From Tolypeutes matacus (lineage: Eukaryota > Chordata > Mammalia > Cingulata > Chlamyphoridae): 64,000 nt of DNA. Positions 62,070 through 64,000 of this stretch are shown here, piece by piece; positions within the stretch are counted from its first letter, which is position 1, and each line of letters opens with the position of its first letter. The position numbers and the translations under genes are program-made. The notes under the pieces were generated by a model. It saw only the letters and a list, made by a program, of their open reading frames with translations, did no database searches and was not told where the DNA came from. Location: positions 1,186,470-1,250,469 of the forward strand of contig JAKSZT010021121.1 of the NCBI GenBank assembly GCA_026826555.1, read 5' to 3'.

Positions 62070-62470
62070 CCGGAGACTCAGTGCTAATTAGGGGCGCATG
62101 CAGGTGCCAGTGCTTCCCCACCCCTCAGGCAGCTGAAAAGCGGTCATTAACATGCTAATCAGCATAAGCCTGGAGGTGGCCCCACCTCTCCCGAGCATCT
62201 TGACTTGTTTTCCTTGAGGAGCTTTGGGCTGCTTTGTTCTGGTCCAGCGCTGGCAGAGAAAGCTTCTCTGGCAATCCAGTGCAGAGCAGCCGAAATCCCA
62301 GCCAGGCTGAATCGGGATTAAAGGATTGACTCCATTGAGAGAAATTAAGCGTCATGACCTGCGCCTTTCACAGCCCTGCTGATAAGGAGGATCACCCTCC
62401 AATAAGACCAATCTCATTAAGAGGCTGCTGGATGGCACAGGGTAATTCCCGCTAATAAACTTCCTTTCTG
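62070..62470. promoter_or_regulatory. Candidate conserved enhancer block
   Basis: About 400 bp dense in homeodomain-type cores: GCTAATTAGG, GTCATTAACATGCTAATCAG, GGGATTAAAGGATTGACT (OTX/bicoid-like GGATTA), GAAATTAAGC, CTCATTAAGAGG and CGCTAATAAAC. A GATAAGG GATA site is also present. It is free of recognised repeats and compositionally unlike the flanks. There is no conservation data here, so this is an inference from motif clustering. Confidence 0.4.
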
Positions 62471-62534
62471 TTCGGGAGGAAAACCTGTCTTGCCCCTGCT
62501 GGCAGCTCAGAAGTGTGTTTTGGCAGGAGTATTT

Positions 62535-62735
62535 CTAAAAATAGCTAACATTCAGTGACTACTGACTGCGTGTTAGGTTGCAGCACTTAGGAGCTTTACG
62601 TGGGTTATTTCATCAAATCTTCCTGAACCAGCCTATTAACTGGCTGACATTATCGTCCCCATTATATAGATCAAGAAACTGAGGCTCAGCGAATATGACT
62701 GGCCCAGAGTTGCAGAGTTAGTAAAATTTACGTAA
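62535..62735 (-). repeat. MIR SINE, near full length
   Basis: AATAGCTAACATTCAGTGAC, CAGCACTTAGGAGCTTTACG, ATTATATAGATCAAGAAACT and GAGGCTCAGCG follow antisense MIR. Confidence 0.85.
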
Positions 62736-62737
62736 CA

Positions 62738-62905
62738 TCCTTTGAGCTCTTACTTTATACCAGGCCTTGTTTAAAAAGTTTGATATGTATTGGTTCATTT
62801 AATACTCAGGACAACCCTCTGAGAAAGGAAACTGAGGCACAGGATCTTTCAGTAACGTGCTCGAGGCTATGCAGTCACAGGGGCAGGGCTCTCGCAGTGA
62901 ACTCC
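62738..62905 (-). repeat. MIR SINE, second adjacent copy
   Basis: TGAGCTCTTACTTTATACCA, GGCCTTGTTTAAAAAG, GGAAACTGAGGCACAGGATC and GGGGCAGGGCTCTCGCAG follow antisense MIR, abutting the previous copy in the same orientation. Confidence 0.8.
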
Positions 62906-63900
62906 AGAGCCTCTACAGCCACCACCCTGTGCAGCCACAGGTAGACCAGCTGGCCTGTTAGCGGAGCTGGAAGCACTCCTAGAGGTTGTCCCTTGTTAAA
63001 GTAGTCAGGTGGCCTGTGGCCAAGAGGGACACGGGAACTTGCCCAGGCAGCAAATAAGTTGAAGGTGGCCAGACCTGGTTTCTCATCCCTGTGAGTCACT
63101 TCACCTCTCCTTTGGTCTTCTCACCTCTCGAGTGGGCTGATCACAGGCCTGGGTGGGGGCTCCCGCGATGGCCCATGTGGAGAGTTGAGGGCTGTGGCAT
63201 GCTCTAAGACCTGACAGGGGCAGGTGCCTCCTTTTCCATCCCCTGCTAGAAACAGCTGGTTTCTCTTCTCCCTGGTAGGGTTTCTCTCTGGAAGAATATC
63301 TTAATTCCAGCTTTACATCCAAGCCTTGATACGCATGTGTGTGCCTAGGGTACGTAGGGGTAGCCATATTCAGTAAAACTTATTTTCAGCTCAAGCTGCA
63401 TGTATAAATCAACTCTTTTCACAGAACATTTACCCAGGACCTGACCCGTGTCAAGAGTAATATCTAGGATATAGAAGGAAAAAATTTTTGTTTAATCAAC
63501 CAATACCAGATATTATCATCTGATGCTATGTTAAGTAATCTCCATTCCAAATCCTACAGAAAGGCAGAAAATAGGAAGATCATCCTGCTCCTTGCCCAGT
63601 CCCGGCATTTTGGAGGGAGTCCCAGAGGTGAACTGACCAACTCAAAGTAGGACCCCACAGCTGTTGCAGAGCCAAGTTCAAACCCAGGACTTTGTACTAT
63701 AGAGGAGAAAGTCAACAAGAAGGACTGTTTGTTCTCACTTTAAACGTTGGGTTTATTTTTTCCTTTTTAAAACTAAGGTCTATTCACTAAAGGAAATTGA
63801 GGAAATGCAGAAAAGTTAGAAAATGAAGGATCAGCCGTAATCTCATTATTCAGAGATAGTCTCTGTTAACCATTTTCATGGGTTTCTTTCCAGGCTACTT
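62906..63900. other. Intron, no recognised element
   Basis: Possible worn MIR near 63595-63700; otherwise unique-looking and AT-richer toward the end. Confidence 0.45.
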
Positions 63901-63904
63901 TAAA

Positions 63905-64000
63905 ATCAGATTTACTGAGATATAGTTTACATAAGTAAAATTCACCATTTTTAAGAGTACAGTTTGGTGGGTTTTGACAATTTTATACAGTCATTTTGCC
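63905..64000 (-). repeat. Old L1 3' end, runs off the window
   Basis: AGATTTACTGAGATATAGTT, AAATTCACCATTTTTAAGAG and CAGTTTGGTGGGTTTTGACA are the antisense L1M 3' UTR. The element continues beyond 64000. Confidence 0.85.

Noticed and set aside
1..64000. CRISPR arrays, operons, prokaryotic or phage features
   Set aside because: Exon-intron structure, SINEs, LINEs and LTRs show mammalian DNA; no direct-repeat/spacer array is present.

Overview
This is 64 kb of mammalian chromosome holding the middle of one gene on the + strand, ZNF618 (zinc finger protein 618). Tiny coding exons are separated by long introns full of mammalian repeats (MIR, L2, old L1, MER5-like DNA elements, ERV LTRs). Four tRNA-related SINEs resemble the DAS-SINEs of xenarthrans. 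Two about 0.65-0.7 kb poly(A)-ended elements resemble the 3' part of xenarthran L1. I infer a xenarthran, most likely an armadillo. The species rests on recalled repeat consensus, not on a search.

Coding layout. Eleven exons can be joined with correct GT-AG sites and matching phase: 15026-15285, 24419-24514, 27339-27416 (zinc finger 1), 28004-28042, 31900-31989 (finger 2), 32952-32987, 33073-33150, 39001-39090 (finger 3), 50812-51051, 54441-54524 and 57576-57653 (finger 4). A twelfth, 45-bp in-frame exon at 56561-56605 looks like a cassette. Together they give about 390 residues (405 with the cassette). The first coding exon(s) lie upstream of the window. The rest of the protein lies downstream; as I recall it is a large C-terminal region with hAT-transposase-like ancestry. 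Every exon after the first is a multiple of three with phase-1 ends, so any can be skipped without a frameshift.

Non-coding layout. 1-15025 is an upstream intron with two DAS-like SINEs, a GGTGTA-type minisatellite, a solo LTR and two L1-type insertions with clear target-site duplications. 15286-33072 is mostly GC-rich intron with MIR, L2 and an AT-rich patch near 21.3-22.3 kb. 33151-39000 and 39091-50811 are AT-rich and L1-laden, with nested insertions whose order can be read. A CpG island covers the 240-bp exon near 50.8 kb. 57654-64000 is intron, with a homeodomain-site-rich block near 62.1-62.5 kb that may be an enhancer.

I see no second protein-coding gene, no RNA gene other than tRNA-derived SINEs, and no novel multi-gene system. 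The observations most worth following are the cassette exon, the phase-1 exon chain, the intragenic CpG island, the NAGNAG acceptor and the dated nesting of transposons.
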